Below are positions 49,020 through 60,864 of a stretch of DNA of 64,000 nucleotides, piece by piece (position 1 is the stretch's first letter; each line of letters opens with the position of its first letter). The position numbers and the translations under genes were made by a program. This DNA is from Phylloscopus collybita (lineage: Eukaryota > Chordata > Aves > Passeriformes > Phylloscopidae): positions 17,651,001 through 17,715,000 of the forward strand of contig JAJNNQ010000018.1 in the NCBI GenBank assembly GCA_027886175.1. Direction: 5' to 3'. The notes under the pieces are model-generated. The model ran no database searches and was not told where the DNA came from. It saw only the letters and a list, made by a program, of their open reading frames with translations.

Positions 49020-49625
49020 GTCATGGCCCCAAGGACACTGACAGGCCTGATTGCCCTCGCCTGGCTTCCACCAGGGCCACCCCCACCCTGCTTATGGCTC
49101 AGGACCCCGTGTCAGCCCGCCAGGGCCATCAGCCCCTGCCCCAGCAATGCCACAGCAGGGCTGGTGTCCAGCTGCTCACAGCCCTGCCCAGCCGTGGGCC
49201 CCATGCCTGGCATACCCCTGGACTCGTGTTCCCAGCTGGTGCCCGGCCTGAGCCCGGCCTTATACCCAGGGACATGCCTGATGCCCAGGGCTAGTGCAGC
49301 CCCTGGTGCCCCCAGCCTGCTCTGCCATCCTGGGGCTGTCCCTGGTGCCCCCAGCCTGCTCTGCCATCCTGGGGCTGTCCCTGGTGCCCTCAGCCTGCTC
49401 TGCCATCCTGGGGCTGTCCCTGGTGCCCCCAGCCTGCTCTGCCATCCTGGGGCTGTCCCTGGTGCCCCCAGCCTGCTCTGCCATCCTGGGGCTGTCCCTG
49501 GTGCCCCCAGCCTGCTCTGCCATCCTGGGGCTGTCCCTGGTGCCCCCAGCCTGCCCAGCTGCCCCAGTGAGCTCCCATGGCTTCCATGGCCCATAGGGAG
49601 CCACCAGGGCCTGCTGCCTCACTGC
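49020..49625. other. GC-rich island enclosing a minisatellite
   Basis: The base composition changes abruptly from AT-rich to strongly C/G-rich at about 49024 and back at about 49630. The first 280 bases are unique C-rich sequence dominated by CCTGCC, GCCC and CAGC words with few CpG. The array at 49301-49554 follows. It is not a typical CpG-island promoter because CpG is sparse. Confidence 0.7.
49301..49554 (+). repeat. 39-bp minisatellite, about 6.5 copies
   Basis: The unit begins CCCTGGTGCCCCCAGCCTGC and ends TCTGCCATCCTGGGGCTGT. Unit starts are 49301, 49340, 49379, 49418, 49457, 49496 and 49535 (partial). Units are virtually identical; the third has T for C at 49390. Because 39 is a multiple of three and the unit has no stop on either strand, long frames appear in every reading frame. 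The 13-residue repeats, such as L-V-P-P-A-C-S-A-I-L-G-L-S, are therefore artefacts unless expression is shown. Confidence 0.97.
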
Positions 49626-49629
49626 TTCT

Positions 49630-49975
49630 GAGGTGCTTTAAGCTCAGACAAAATGCGGACAAGCTGCATTAGAGGTTTTGTATCGTCTGTCCTGATACAA
49701 AACATTCTGTGAATTGTTGGGATATTTTTTTACTGTTCTTGCTGCAGGGACAGACCTGGGATTTTGCTTGCCTCCTGGATGCAGATGGTCTCCTCCACTA
49801 GGTCCCCCTGTCCTGCGTGGTCACCTGAGACAACACCAGGCCTCCTCTGGGGTGGAAAGAGGCAAGTCCCCATCTTTATATTTTCAGGACTCCTGAAACA
49901 ATGCTGCCACTCTCTCATCAGCTCCTCCTGAAACACCAAGACTTGGCAGTTTGCTGACCCTGGATGTAATGCTAG
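49630..49975. other. Intergenic sequence between minisatellite and CR1
   Basis: Nothing firmly recognised. TTGGCAGTTTGCTGACCCTGGATG near 49944 is not a clear family signature. Confidence 0.4.
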
Positions 49976-49984
49976 ATGGAACAA

Positions 49985-50395
49985 AGAGACCACAGCCTTG
50001 TGAGGAGCAGCAGAGGGAGCTGGCGCTGTTTAGCCAGGAGAAAAGAAGGCTCAGGGGAGACCTTTCTGCTCTCTGTGAGTATCTGAAAGGAGTTCTATCC
50101 AGGTGGGTGTTGGTGTCTTCTCCCAGGTAACAAACAACAGGACAATAGCAAATGGCCTCAACTTAGGCCAGGGGAGGTTAGATTGGATATTAGGAAAGCT
50201 TTCTTTATGGAAAGGTGGTCAGGCATTGAAACAGGCTGTCCAGGGAAGTGGTGGACTCACCAAACTTGGAAGTGTTCAAAGGGCATGTGCATGTGGTTTA
50301 GTGGTGAAGATGGTCATATGAGGTTAATGTTGGACTCTGGGATCTTAGAGGTCTTTTCCAACCTTAATGATTCTGTGATTCATGAGTCTGTACTT
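49985..50395 (+). mobile_element. CR1 LINE fragment, 3' part, plus strand
   Basis: CR1 ORF2 C-terminus and 3' UTR text occur in order: GAGGGAGCTGGCGCTGTTTAGCC (50012-50034), GGAGGTTAGATTGGATATTAGGAA (50174-50197), CAGGGAAGTGGTGGACTCACCAAACTTGGAAGTGTTCAA (50241-50279), GTTGGACTCTGGGATCTTAG (50330-50349), and then TTCCAACCTTAATGATTCTGTGATTC. Frameshifts and stops make it inactive. A 5' truncation lies near 49985. Confidence 0.9.
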
Positions 50396-50598
50396 TTTGG
50401 ATGCAGAGGATATCTTCCATACATAACAAATTTGCAATGGATGGAAATGTTCATCAGTGGCACAAAGGGCAACTCTTCTCACTGTTCATGCAGCAGCTAA
50501 GGACAGAGCAAGGGGTAGAAGCTGCTGGCTTCAGCCACAGACCTGCTTCAGCTATTGCTGAACAATTGCTTATTTTGTCTGTTCATTTCATTTTTAAA

Positions 50599-50642
50599 AA
50601 TAAATTGGAAATAATCTGGTTTGTTGATTTAATCTGCTTCTA

Positions 50643-50674
<32 letters not shown>
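50599..50674 (+). other. AATAAA plus 31-base poly(A): possible 3' end of a retroposed transcript, or simple A repeat
   Basis: AATAAA at 50599-50604 is followed 39 bases later by 31 consecutive A (50644-50674). The spacing is slightly longer than the usual 10-35 bases. The upstream 200 bases (50400-50598) are unique, with no recognised gene. Either a retroposed mRNA tail or an expanded A homopolymer explains it. Confidence 0.4.
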
Positions 50675-50676
<2 letters not shown>

Positions 50677-50679
50677 GGC

Positions 50680-53600
50680 AACACGAGTGACTACTTGATA
50701 CCTCTGTAAATGTGTGGTATTAGGCAAAGCGAAGGTATGTTTAGGTTTTTTCCCCTTGAATATCTTATTAACATTCCTGTGATTAGCACTGAGCAAGCTG
50801 AGACCTGAATTTCTGCTGCTGTACTGAGGCAGCAGGCAATACCTCCCTTAGCCAAATTTCTAGTGAACTTTCTGAAGATAACAATGGGGCAAGAGCCACA
50901 AGATCCCACAGAGGAGCACCACTATCTCCTGACCATCTTTGAGACAAATTATTGGGGAAGCCTGACACTGAGGCAGCTGGAGTCTGTGGAACTAACATTT
51001 TCTCAACTTCAACTTTTCACCTTGAATGTAGCTGTGTATAAATAGAATGCGAAGTGATTCTTTGTATATGTGATATGATAATTAAAGTTATCATTTTCTC
51101 TGCATTTGCTATTCTGAACTGTAAAGGAAAGCTAAATGAATTGTCAAGAAGCCATAGTGGAAATTAATGATGAGGATAGAATTCCAAAGGGCTCTGGACA
51201 TCTGGGCTCAGTGCTCTGCTGAACACCAGTAATTGGTTAAAATCTGTTAATATTACTTTAGGTGAATGTCCTAAGCTTTCCCTGACAACTCTGCTGGCTG
51301 CTAGCTATGCTTTTGTGCCTTCATTTCCAGCCCAGGACCAGACATGCTCTTCTCCATCTCCTTGGGAAGAAGAGTAGACTGGAATTGGCAGATGACTGCT
51401 GCAACTGTTATCACCTCTTTGCTCTGTACCTTGTAGCCTGTGCTCAAGGCTTGCCAGTGGTCAAGTTACCTGGTCACAGGTATGTAGTCCCCCAGCTTCC
51501 CATCATCTGCTTAGGGAGGAAACTTTTAACACCTATACTGGAAAACATGTAAAATTGTAAGAAATATTGCCCCCATCAGTGATGGAAAACTGCAAAAATC
51601 TCACTTTGAATCACAAATGTAGAAAAACAAGTTAAAAGACACCAGTGCTCTGCACAACATCACTAAGATTTGATGAAATGACAGTTCTTAAAAAAAAAAA
51701 AAACCAAAAAGGATTTTTATGTCTGCCTTCAAACACAATCTTGAATAACAACTCATATTCCCAGTATCATGGCATGAAACCCTAGACATTGCAACGACAC
51801 AAAGTATAGCTTGTCCAATGTTAAACCACCAGCAAGGACAAACTATTTTTAGAATTGTCATATATTACTGCACCTGAGCTTTATTGGTCTTCAGATTAGA
51901 AGAGGTTTTTCTTCAGAGAAGTTCACTTGAATTTTACACTCATTTACTAAGCCTTATGTTGCTATTCAATTTATTTTAAAGCAGATTCTTTGGGAAAAAT
52001 TAGAAAGCTAATTTGAATTGATTCTTTGGAGAGTCAGGCTTAAATGAAGTGCCATAAAATTGGCAGTCTAAGTGAAAAAAGAGAATTGAGTTCTATACTC
52101 ATACTACTCAATGGGCACAGGCACCTTGCTCTTTGCTGCTGCTGCGGGTTTTGATGCAATATATTTCAGACAATTTAAACACACCAAAGCATGACACTTC
52201 ACTGAAGTTTTGGTCACCAAGGAATCACAGATTATTCCTTGTTCAAATGGTTTTTTATCAGATAAATTTATGGCTGCCAAGTTCATAAAATTCCTCATTG
52301 TCTCCAGGTTTTCAAAACTAATTTTATAAATTCCTAGTGGCATTAATCCTAATATTGGATAAATAATGGTACTTTAGCAATTAGTTGTGGACTTACCAGG
52401 GCAATGTTCCTCACCAACAACCTCCTCTTTTTCCATTTCTAAGTGCACCAGCTCACATTTGGATAAGAATGTTTTGAGTATCCAGCAGTTTTAACACCCA
52501 ATTTAGAACATTCTGACAGTTTTGAGGTTTAGGTAGCAGACGTGTGTTTTAAGCTTTTTCAAAAATAACACAACTTTTAGATTTTACTATCCCATATTAC
52601 AGGGCATCTAAAATTGCTAACATTTCCAGACTATTTAGGCCACCATGGTAACACATTATGAAATGAGTAAACATTTTTACAGGTTTTTGGTCAACAGGTC
52701 AAGCCTGTAGACAGAAACATTTTAGACATCTAGAGACATTTTTCTCTAGAAAAATGAGACCGTCTGCTTAACAGAATTTATGCTTTTCTGTAACTGTTTG
52801 ATGCATTTACAGCTTGGGAAATTCACAGAAATAATGGCTGAGGAGATGGTTGTTCAATTTCCTGTCACATAAATTAGTGAGTAGATGTTCATTACTCCAT
52901 CCCAGTGCTGTGCTTCCAACCTAATCAGAAGAAGAAATGAGGATTTGAAAAGACATGCTGGAGTACATGCTACTATTTGCTCTGCACATATGCTCTCATA
53001 TTAGAAATTACTGTTACTTTGTATGAGTAAATATGTGAAGAAATATTTAAACTGAAAAAAAAATATATTGCTTTTTTCTTATAAACTTTACATGAAAACT
53101 ATTTTACTGAAAGAAGCCTTCATTCTCAGGATTATTTTCTGATGTGCCAACAGTCAGGAGCAGACATGCTTATTTGCTTTAGCTCTGATTGTAAGTGGAC
53201 ACCTGAAGTCAGACACCAAAGTGGGTATTTAAATGTGGAAACTAAAATCCCCCAGTCTTCTACACACGCTAAGTTTTGTTACAGCCCTCAGCAATCTCAG
53301 TGGGAGCTGTGGCTGCTCAACATTTTGAGAATTTGGCAGTTTTAAGTGAGGTACCTTGTGAAGGAGAGAGGTGTCTGCCTGTCTTGATCCAACTCAAATG
53401 CTCCTTGGAACCAGCTGGAAATGAGGTGGGGGTGATGCTTCCCTTGTTTGCTGCACTGCTGAACTGATGGAAACCTCTGCACTGCTCTCCTCTGTGCCCC
53501 ATGCTTTCTGAAAGCAGAGCTTGCTGTTCAGAAACTTTCAGGCACTTGCTATTCAGAAACTTTCTTCTACCCCTCTTTGCTTAAGACATTAGGCAGAATT

Positions 53601-56430
53601 TGCCAACATGCTGGCAGCCACAAGCATGTCAAGCTGTTTGGCTCTGGGAAGTGACATGTGGTGCATTTTCTCATTCGTAGGGCAGAATTTTAACAGAGCT
53701 GATCTCTGGATCCCTGGAAATCCTTTAGCATCTGTCATGCTTACATAAAGAAAAATGTTTGCTCAAAGCCAGAGACCTGTCCTCAGTGTATCTCAACAGC
53801 TAAGAATCTGAAATTTCCCTCTATTGAAAATGAAATTGTTTCTGAATGCTGCATGCAGTAAGAATATGCCAACATGAAAGATAAAGAAAAAAATAAGAAA
53901 AGTAAATTTCATCAAGTTGTCTCTGCTTTGTATTTCTGTTCTTACTCCACTAGAAGCCTGAGTCTTTCCTCTCTGTGCAGAGCAGCATTTTGGAAACAAG
54001 CACTTACCCATGATACAACCCTGAGCCAGACACGTCCCCTTCTTCCAAGTGAGCATGTGAAAAGACATTGGCACTGTCCAGTCCTTTGATGTCTGTCTTA
54101 CTTATATGTAACAATATTAAAATAAGCCAGGATAATCTTTTTCCATAGATAAATATAGCTTTCTGACACCAAATGAAGCATAAGGTTTGGAAACCTGCCT
54201 CCTTCCTGCTCCCATCTCCCTTCAGGGTACCTCCTTCCTTCAAGCCTGGCTTTCCCATCCTGTGGTTTTCAGTGGCTTCTTGGGCTGGGTAAGTCCATAA
54301 AACTGTTGCCATTCCTTGAAGAAACCTGCTGCTCCCTGAGCTCCCACAGCTCCAGGTCTGTGCCCTCCTGCCAGCCTCCTGGTGTACACCAAGGCCTTCC
54401 CCATGACCCCATCCAGTGGTCCCAAGCAGAGGAGGCTCCCAGCAAGCTCTTCTACCAACTTGTATAAGGAAAGCAATGATTTGTTAAGAAACCTGTTTTG
54501 ATCCTTTCAAATTAAGGGTTAACTACAAGCTTTGTGTTTTACCCATTGATCTCATTGGTGATTTTTTTTTTTCTTGGAAAAGAAAGTTGGCTGGCAGTTC
54601 TGGTTGTTACTCAGTTGTAAATAATGATGTAAACTGTTAAGTACATGATATATATAAATTATAAATACATAAAGGCAGAATTATAAATAAACCTGATTTT
54701 ATTTAGGTATTTATTAGATCTTGTTACCAGAAATAGTAACACAGTAAAACAAGATTTAATTATTAGCTAAACCTTTGACAATATAACTCAAACAATAGGT
54801 AAGTTTTCTCTTTGAGTTAAGCAACAGAAGATGCAATTTCCATTTTTTCTAGCCAGCACAATAATTTTCTTTAGAAAACCTTTTGGAAATGTTCTTTTAG
54901 AAGATTCTGACCTTTCTTATTCTCATAGCTTTTAGGGGCAACGTGAAGGAAGTAAAGGAGGAAATTCAAGTGCAGGAAGCAAAAAAAGGATGAAACTCAG
55001 GAGAGGGTTTTCTTTTCAGAAAAATGAAAATGGAAAAAATCTAACAAATCTTTTTATGGGAAGCTGAGTAAGTAGACATTGTTTATTTCAAAAGTACCTA
55101 TAAAATAGTGGTATAAATTAGAATATTTGCCATCATTACAAGTTGCCCATGGGCAGTCTTACTGTAATTATTTTTCTCTGCTCTAATGCTGAAGTGTCAC
55201 ACCATGAAGATAAGTGCTTTAGAGGTGCCAATAGATAGCCTTTTGATATTAAATACATAGTATTATCACCCAGTGATCAAAGTGAGAAGTAGTACAATGG
55301 CAAGGGAATTACCTTTATTTGAGAGCTGGGAGCACATGTCCAAAGCAGAGTATGTGCTGCACAGTCCAGGTGTCTTTTCTGCCTGTCCTGTCCCTGAGGT
55401 GCTGCTGGCACTCAGGGTGCTACCCAGCAGCTGCAGCGCCCCACACCTCTGTGGGTGTATCAATAGCTCACAGCCTGTGCAGACAGGGCACTTTTGCTCT
55501 CTGATGCTTTCCAGGTATAATTTCAGAGGGACATCAATACCCAGTTCCAGCCACAGCTGCCTTTGCTTTGCTTTAATTATCTGATGACCATGGTAACTCC
55601 ATTTATTTCATATTTTTTTCAAGCTATCAGAAAAGCAAAATCTAGAAGATATATCCGAAGAACCAAAAAATGTACAACATAAACATCTTTATAAAGCTGT
55701 ATTTGTGAAAAAACTACAGAAAATTATCTATCACAACATTTACAAAACAAGACTTAAACCAAGTAAATTAATACTGAAAGACTTTACAAGCCTCACAGTA
55801 AATCTTGTTTTTCAATGTACATAGGAAACATAAAAACATTGTCATGCCAAGTAACAAGTTCCCTTTTCCTCATCACATAACAAGACCTCTGACTGGAGCT
55901 GTCCCCCAGAATAGTCTGACTTTATCTTTGTTGTTCACATCAAATCCAGTGCATCATTTTTTGACTTTTAGAATCAGGTTGACATTTTACTATTAGTGTT
56001 AGTAAGCAGAAAATGTTATCAATAGAGTTTACCTTAACAGTTACTTACATTGTCCCGCATGATAATGAAGACATAATTTTTAAATATCTATCCATAAGTG
56101 TATTCCAAGAAGCAGAACATTTGTAGTTCCAGAACTCTGTTCCCTTTCTTAATGAAAGATGTAGATGAAAAAACTGATCTTCAAATAAGCCAAATAATTT
56201 CAATGGTTTTACAGTAAAGGTAAGTTACAACAACTTCTAATCTGATACGTTCTCTAAAAGGCTGAGGAGATGAAAGACCACTCATGAGACTGAGGTAAGT
56301 GCTTCGAGGAATGTGAAACTCAAAAAACTTACACATTTCTGTGGCAAAATGCTACATACTTTGTATTTGCTAAATTAATAATATCATCATTATTAGATTG
56401 ACTTTATTAGATATACAACTAAAATTATTT
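50680..56430. other. Intergenic sequence
   Basis: No recognised gene or transposable element. Contains a possible splice-site-bounded open segment at 51331-51479, a minus-strand 79-codon frame (52104-52343), and more GC-balanced stretches at 54180-54440 and 55340-55560. None of these can be assigned to a family. Confidence 0.35.
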
Positions 56431-56439
56431 TTTTAAAAA

Positions 56440-56990
56440 ATCAGCATTTTTATTATGCTTTATTCACAAAACTAAACATAAGCTGTGCTTAGGCATGTTT
56501 CAAAATTCACCCTGTAATTATAATATCTGTAGGATCCAGGTGCCATCCCACTTAAATCGCCTGGCCACTGCACCATGTAATTGAGGGCAGAAATGGACCA
56601 GGATCCATCTGCTCATGTATGTCAGCAAGGAATTATCTATAAGGATTCTTTGCCCATTTATCATTTGGTGGAAGATTTTGCAATAATTTCTTCAGCTCTC
56701 ATGCATGCCCATTCTACAGCCATGTATGCACTGTGTTTCTGTGGCATGTGTTGAAAACAATTATTAGCACATGCTGAAGACTATCAAATGGGATGTTTGC
56801 AGCTGTCATTTCCCAGGATTATCTTTTGCCTCCCATTTGGGCTGATTATGTCTGTTGTCAACAGGCTCTAGGAGGATCATGTTAACAGGGGCCAAATGCA
56901 AGACTTTTCTCATCAAACAGCACTTAGGGGTAGGAAACCCAAAGGAAAGAAATGCAGGAGACATAAAAAGAGAAAATAAGCACAGAGAAG
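56440..56990. other. Repeat-free, higher-complexity intergenic stretch (candidate conserved element)
   Basis: Balanced base composition, no tandem repeats and no transposable element signature. It has several TAAT/ATTA-core and homeobox-type words (CTGTAATTATAA near 56512, ACAATTATTAG near 56758, CATGTAATTGAG near 56573) and CAATAATTTC. By eye it resembles the long conserved non-coding elements that flank developmental transcription factors. There is no direct evidence of conservation. Confidence 0.25.
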
Positions 56991-59830
56991 GAATAACAGA
57001 GTTTTGTTCATAGCTGAGTGATGTTTTATAACTTCAGCATAATTTGGCTTTTTGACAAAGCTAATGCTTCATTCAATGCAATTTTATTCTGAAATTACCT
57101 ACAAATTCAAAATGATCTTCTGAATACATCATCTGGTCTGACTCAGACATGGCAAATACAATACAAGCAACTCCACATCACTAAGGCACTGGAGCCTGCA
57201 GCTGGGGAAGCCTGAGGCATTTTCTCAAATTCCTGTTGAAGTTGCTAGAAGGTTTTCCTAAATAAAGAATGAAGTGCCTGTGATCAGACTATGTTCCTCA
57301 CAGGATGAGGATGTGCTGGGAAAAATTCCCTGTATCTAAAGGCTTGTCAAAAATACAACCCCCAGCACACGCAGCATTTCACAGCTGAGAGCCAGATGGA
57401 TGGTGGATACCCTTCACTGAGTCCCCTTTCTCCACCTTTTCTTTTTTCCTATGTTTAAGGCAGAGAGAAGTAATTAACAGTATGTGGGCTGGGAGAAGTG
57501 TGGGGTATTACACTCCAAGAGCTAAAATACTCACAGGCACTTGATGCCTTGCTGCACTGAGAACTACTCACAAGTTGCTGCTCCTACAGTCCAGCCATAT
57601 GTGTTAGAAAAACCATGTGAAGTTTTAATGTGCAAGTAGATAGTTGGACAGGCACATTAATATTTCATGCAGAATTGTTAGACTCGGATAAATATGCAAG
57701 AGACTTTTATTCAGATCCAAATTTGCCTTTACTCAGGCACTGAATTTGGTAGACAAGGGGTCCAATATTTAACACTTGAGTGTAAGTATCTATATGAATT
57801 GATACTTCTCAGTTAGATAGTGGGTGTTTCTTTAAAATAAGTTCTCAATCAAATAAAGGTTAAATGAAGTCACTGGCACACATGATGTGCTGCAGGTAGG
57901 AGAGCAATAAGACAGGTATGGCACTGCATAACATACATTTTTTTATATTGTACTGTTCAGATTTTGTCTGCAAGAGGAGTTTGATGCAATCAGTCACAAC
58001 TCTTATGAGGAAACAGAAAGTCATTGACACTAATTATCTGCCTTAAGACAGAGCTTTCTAGCACTTCTCTATCATCTCTCCCTCCTTGTCTGGCAAAATG
58101 AGAGTGAACATCAGTGCAGGTTCCTGTGGGGAGTTGTTTTGGCTGGAACCTGGCAGGGACAGATGGACAACTAGCTGCAGTCCCTGGTCCTACTTGGCTG
58201 AACAACCACACTGGGTCATCTAATGGATACTCAGAGCCACGAGAGCACTTGTTTACTCTGAACTGCAGCTCCCACAATTTCCTTGAGTTGACAACTGGCA
58301 CGCTGTAAAAAATTTTCTCTCTGATGCCCATTTTAGGTTTGTGACAAGTCTTGTGGCCTACTTCTCTTTCTTCTCCCACACACACAGAGCCATGAGAAAG
58401 CCTCTACCCTTTGTATCCACCACTGAGGTTCCAGGCACTGGTGCTCTATACAGAAGGTGGGTCATTAGGCTCCCTCCTGGGCCTCTGGCTGATGAGAGGG
58501 CCTGGAGCTAAGAAGCCCAAATTGGCAGCCCAGGCACATGACGTGGTCCGTGCAGGTGCCCCAGGCACTGCTGATGCTTCTGGCCCACCAGATCTCACCT
58601 GCCTCGGTGAGGGTTGCTAGAAAGGAAAAGCCATGGGATAAGGGAAACATAGAGGAACACAGGGCTCCTGTAGAATTAGCAGGATGAGGGGAATGTTGGC
58701 AGTGTGGTGAGGCCTTGAGTATGGGCAGTTGGTGACAGGAAGAGGAACAGCTGGAGGGAAGGGCATCGAGGCCATTTAGAGCATGGGACATCAGAGCTCA
58801 GGGTAGGCCTCCACTGCAGTGGCTGTATCTGCCCGTGGTGTCCTCTGTCCCAATGCCCACACAAGCCTGTGGCTGTCCTGCAGGCTCCAGCTGGGCCCCT
58901 TTTCTACCCTTCTTCCTGGTGCTACCAGGTGCTACATTCCTGCTTTGCCCCTTCTAGTAGACGTTCCTTGAACCCTGCTAGGCCAAGCTCTTTTTATTTT
59001 ATTCATTCCTGCAATCCCACTTGTTGTATGAACTGAGATTAGCTTCCCTGCTAGCCTCCATGAAACCAGCAATGCTGCATCCATCTCTCTCTTCCAATCT
59101 CTGGTCCCCTCCAGACTGACAACATGGCTTCTCCTTATCTGAATTCCTTCTGTGTACTCTGACACCAGGGTGTTAGATGAGTTTCTGGGAAGACAGGCTT
59201 CCCACTCCCAATGCCCTGAAGAAAGCTGCTCTGAGGGTACATCTTTCAAGTATGCAGTGTGGCTCCACTAAAACCCATGATAACCATGTGTAGTCAAAAC
59301 AATCACATCTAGACAGTGGCTAACATTGCAGATGCTTGGACTCTTTCAGGGTATTCCTTTTTTTACCTAATTTTTTTTCTCCCTCCCTCTGTTTTGTACT
59401 TACTTATCTCCCCACCATATCCGGCCCTTCAGTCTCCTTGCCCATACTAGAAAAATGAGGAATCTGTGACAATAGTACAAGAGTGTCTTGTGACTGTGAC
59501 ACAGCAGTAGATGGCTCTGACAGCACAATTATGTTGAAGCCAGTGGAACTGAGCCTTTTTTATCCCACAGCTAAGAATCTGACTCCTATTTTCAAATTCT
59601 TTTCAGATTTACAGAAGTCATCCAATGTCCACTTCTTGCTGGTCCTTCTTGTCAAAGCACTTTACTTTTCTGTTCTCACAACAATCTATTTTTTGAAAAC
59701 AATGAATGTATTTTCTAAGAATAATGGTCTTGTGTGTGAAGCTCAATCAAACCAATTTTCAAGCCTTTTCAAAGTTTGCCAAGATCTACAGCTTAAAAAT
59801 CCCCACTTCAGCTTCTCACAGCAAGTGTGA
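56991..59830. other. Intergenic sequence
   Basis: Includes a more GC-rich part (58380-58960) and open frames of 108-131 codons at 57990-58385 (-), 58465-58791 (-), 58932-59249 (-) and 59483-59830 (+). They show no recognised domain, no signal of splicing and no consistent codon pattern. No transposable element named. Confidence 0.4.
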
Positions 59831-60590
59831 GATGCTTCTTAAATTTTTGGGCAGTTGGAGCATTTGCTGTCCTCAGGCAACATCAATTTGTACATTACCA
59901 CAATGAGCCCAAATTGCTCTCCGTGGTTTGATTCAGTTCCAGAGGCAAATTATAAGATTTAGGCACAACTGGGAAAATATAGGTGAGAATTTCAAAAGTT
60001 CCTTCCAGCGCATACAAGCTCAGCTTCCTTAAAACTGCTAGCACTTGTGCTCCAGGTCAGTCAGTATTCAATGTCTGCTCACATAACACTTTATTATAGC
60101 TCTGTTAAGGTGTGTTAGGAGAGCCCAGCAGGCATACTTCTTATTTCTGAATTGACTGCAAGCTAGTGAACAGATGTGATTCCCTCCCTCCACCCTCCTG
60201 AAGAGTCAAGCGGGTAATTTCACCTGCAGACATGCAGATGAATATTTACTCAGTGCAGGCAAATTACTTACATCTGCTACACTATTTCTCTTGGTTATTT
60301 TTCTGACATTGTCAGGAAGGCCTTTACATTTCTTGGCTGAAACACTCCAAACAATAACTCTGTAAATAAGCTGGGAATGGCCAATGAACTCATGTGAGTG
60401 ATTTGTGACCATGGCCTCAGTCAGACTAATGAGAGTGCACATTTCTGTCACGTGGCCATTGCTCATGTGTGTATATATTCTTCAGAGGTACTCAAAACCT
60501 GTGCTTTGCTATAAAAAAACCCAAAACATTTTGGCATAAAATGCATTAAAAGGAACAATTCCCTAAGATATATGCAATGAAAATAATAAC
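59831..60590. other. Repeat-free, higher-complexity intergenic stretch (candidate conserved element)
   Basis: High-complexity sequence without repeats. It includes GTCACGTGGCC (an E-box CACGTG near 60449) and several AT-core sites such as GGTAATTTCACC near 60212 and GGCAAATTACTTAC near 60258. Conservation cannot be tested here. Confidence 0.22.
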
Positions 60591-60591
60591 T

Positions 60592-60607
60592 AAAAAAAAA
60601 AAAAAAA
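60592..60607 (+). repeat. Poly(A) tract, 16 bases
   Basis: A simple homopolymer in an A-rich context; no associated element recognised. Confidence 0.9.
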
Positions 60608-60823
60608 GGTACTAAAAAAATAAGAGTATGTATGAAAAAAAAGATAAAAAATTGCTACTGTTGAACAGAGGGATGAATTTTAACCTAATGAATTCTAAAA
60701 CAGAGATTTCTCTGTATTTCTGTTCTATGAGAAATAATCATATCAGACAACACATTTTAGATTTCCTGTTCTCTTTTATTGTGGCACTGTGCCTTAGAAA
60801 ACTGAGATCGGGTCTACTTAACC

Positions 60824-60862
60824 TTTTTTTTTTTTTTTTAGTTTTTTTTTTTTTTTTTTTTT
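60824..60862 (+). repeat. Poly(T) tracts (T16, AG, T21)
   Basis: Two long T runs (60824-60839 and 60842-60862) separated by AG and followed by AG and more T. This is a low-complexity tract that makes a Phe-rich tail in the frame at 60628-60864. Confidence 0.92.
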
Positions 60863-60864
60863 AG

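Noticed and set aside
48774..49631. 285-codon plus-strand open frame
   Set aside because: Its length comes from a stop-free 39-bp minisatellite and C-rich flank. All other frames on both strands are also open, and there is no domain, splice or codon evidence.
57990..58385. 131-codon minus-strand open frame
   Set aside because: No recognisable family, splice support or flanking gene context; compatible with chance in a GC-balanced stretch.
58380..58960. GC-richer block as a possible gene or CpG island
   Set aside because: CpG is sparse, frames on both strands are unrelated to known proteins and no promoter elements are evident.
59483..59830. 115-codon plus-strand open frame with a hydrophobic middle
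   Set aside because: No family resemblance and no transcription signals; chance frames of this size are expected in 64 kb over six frames.
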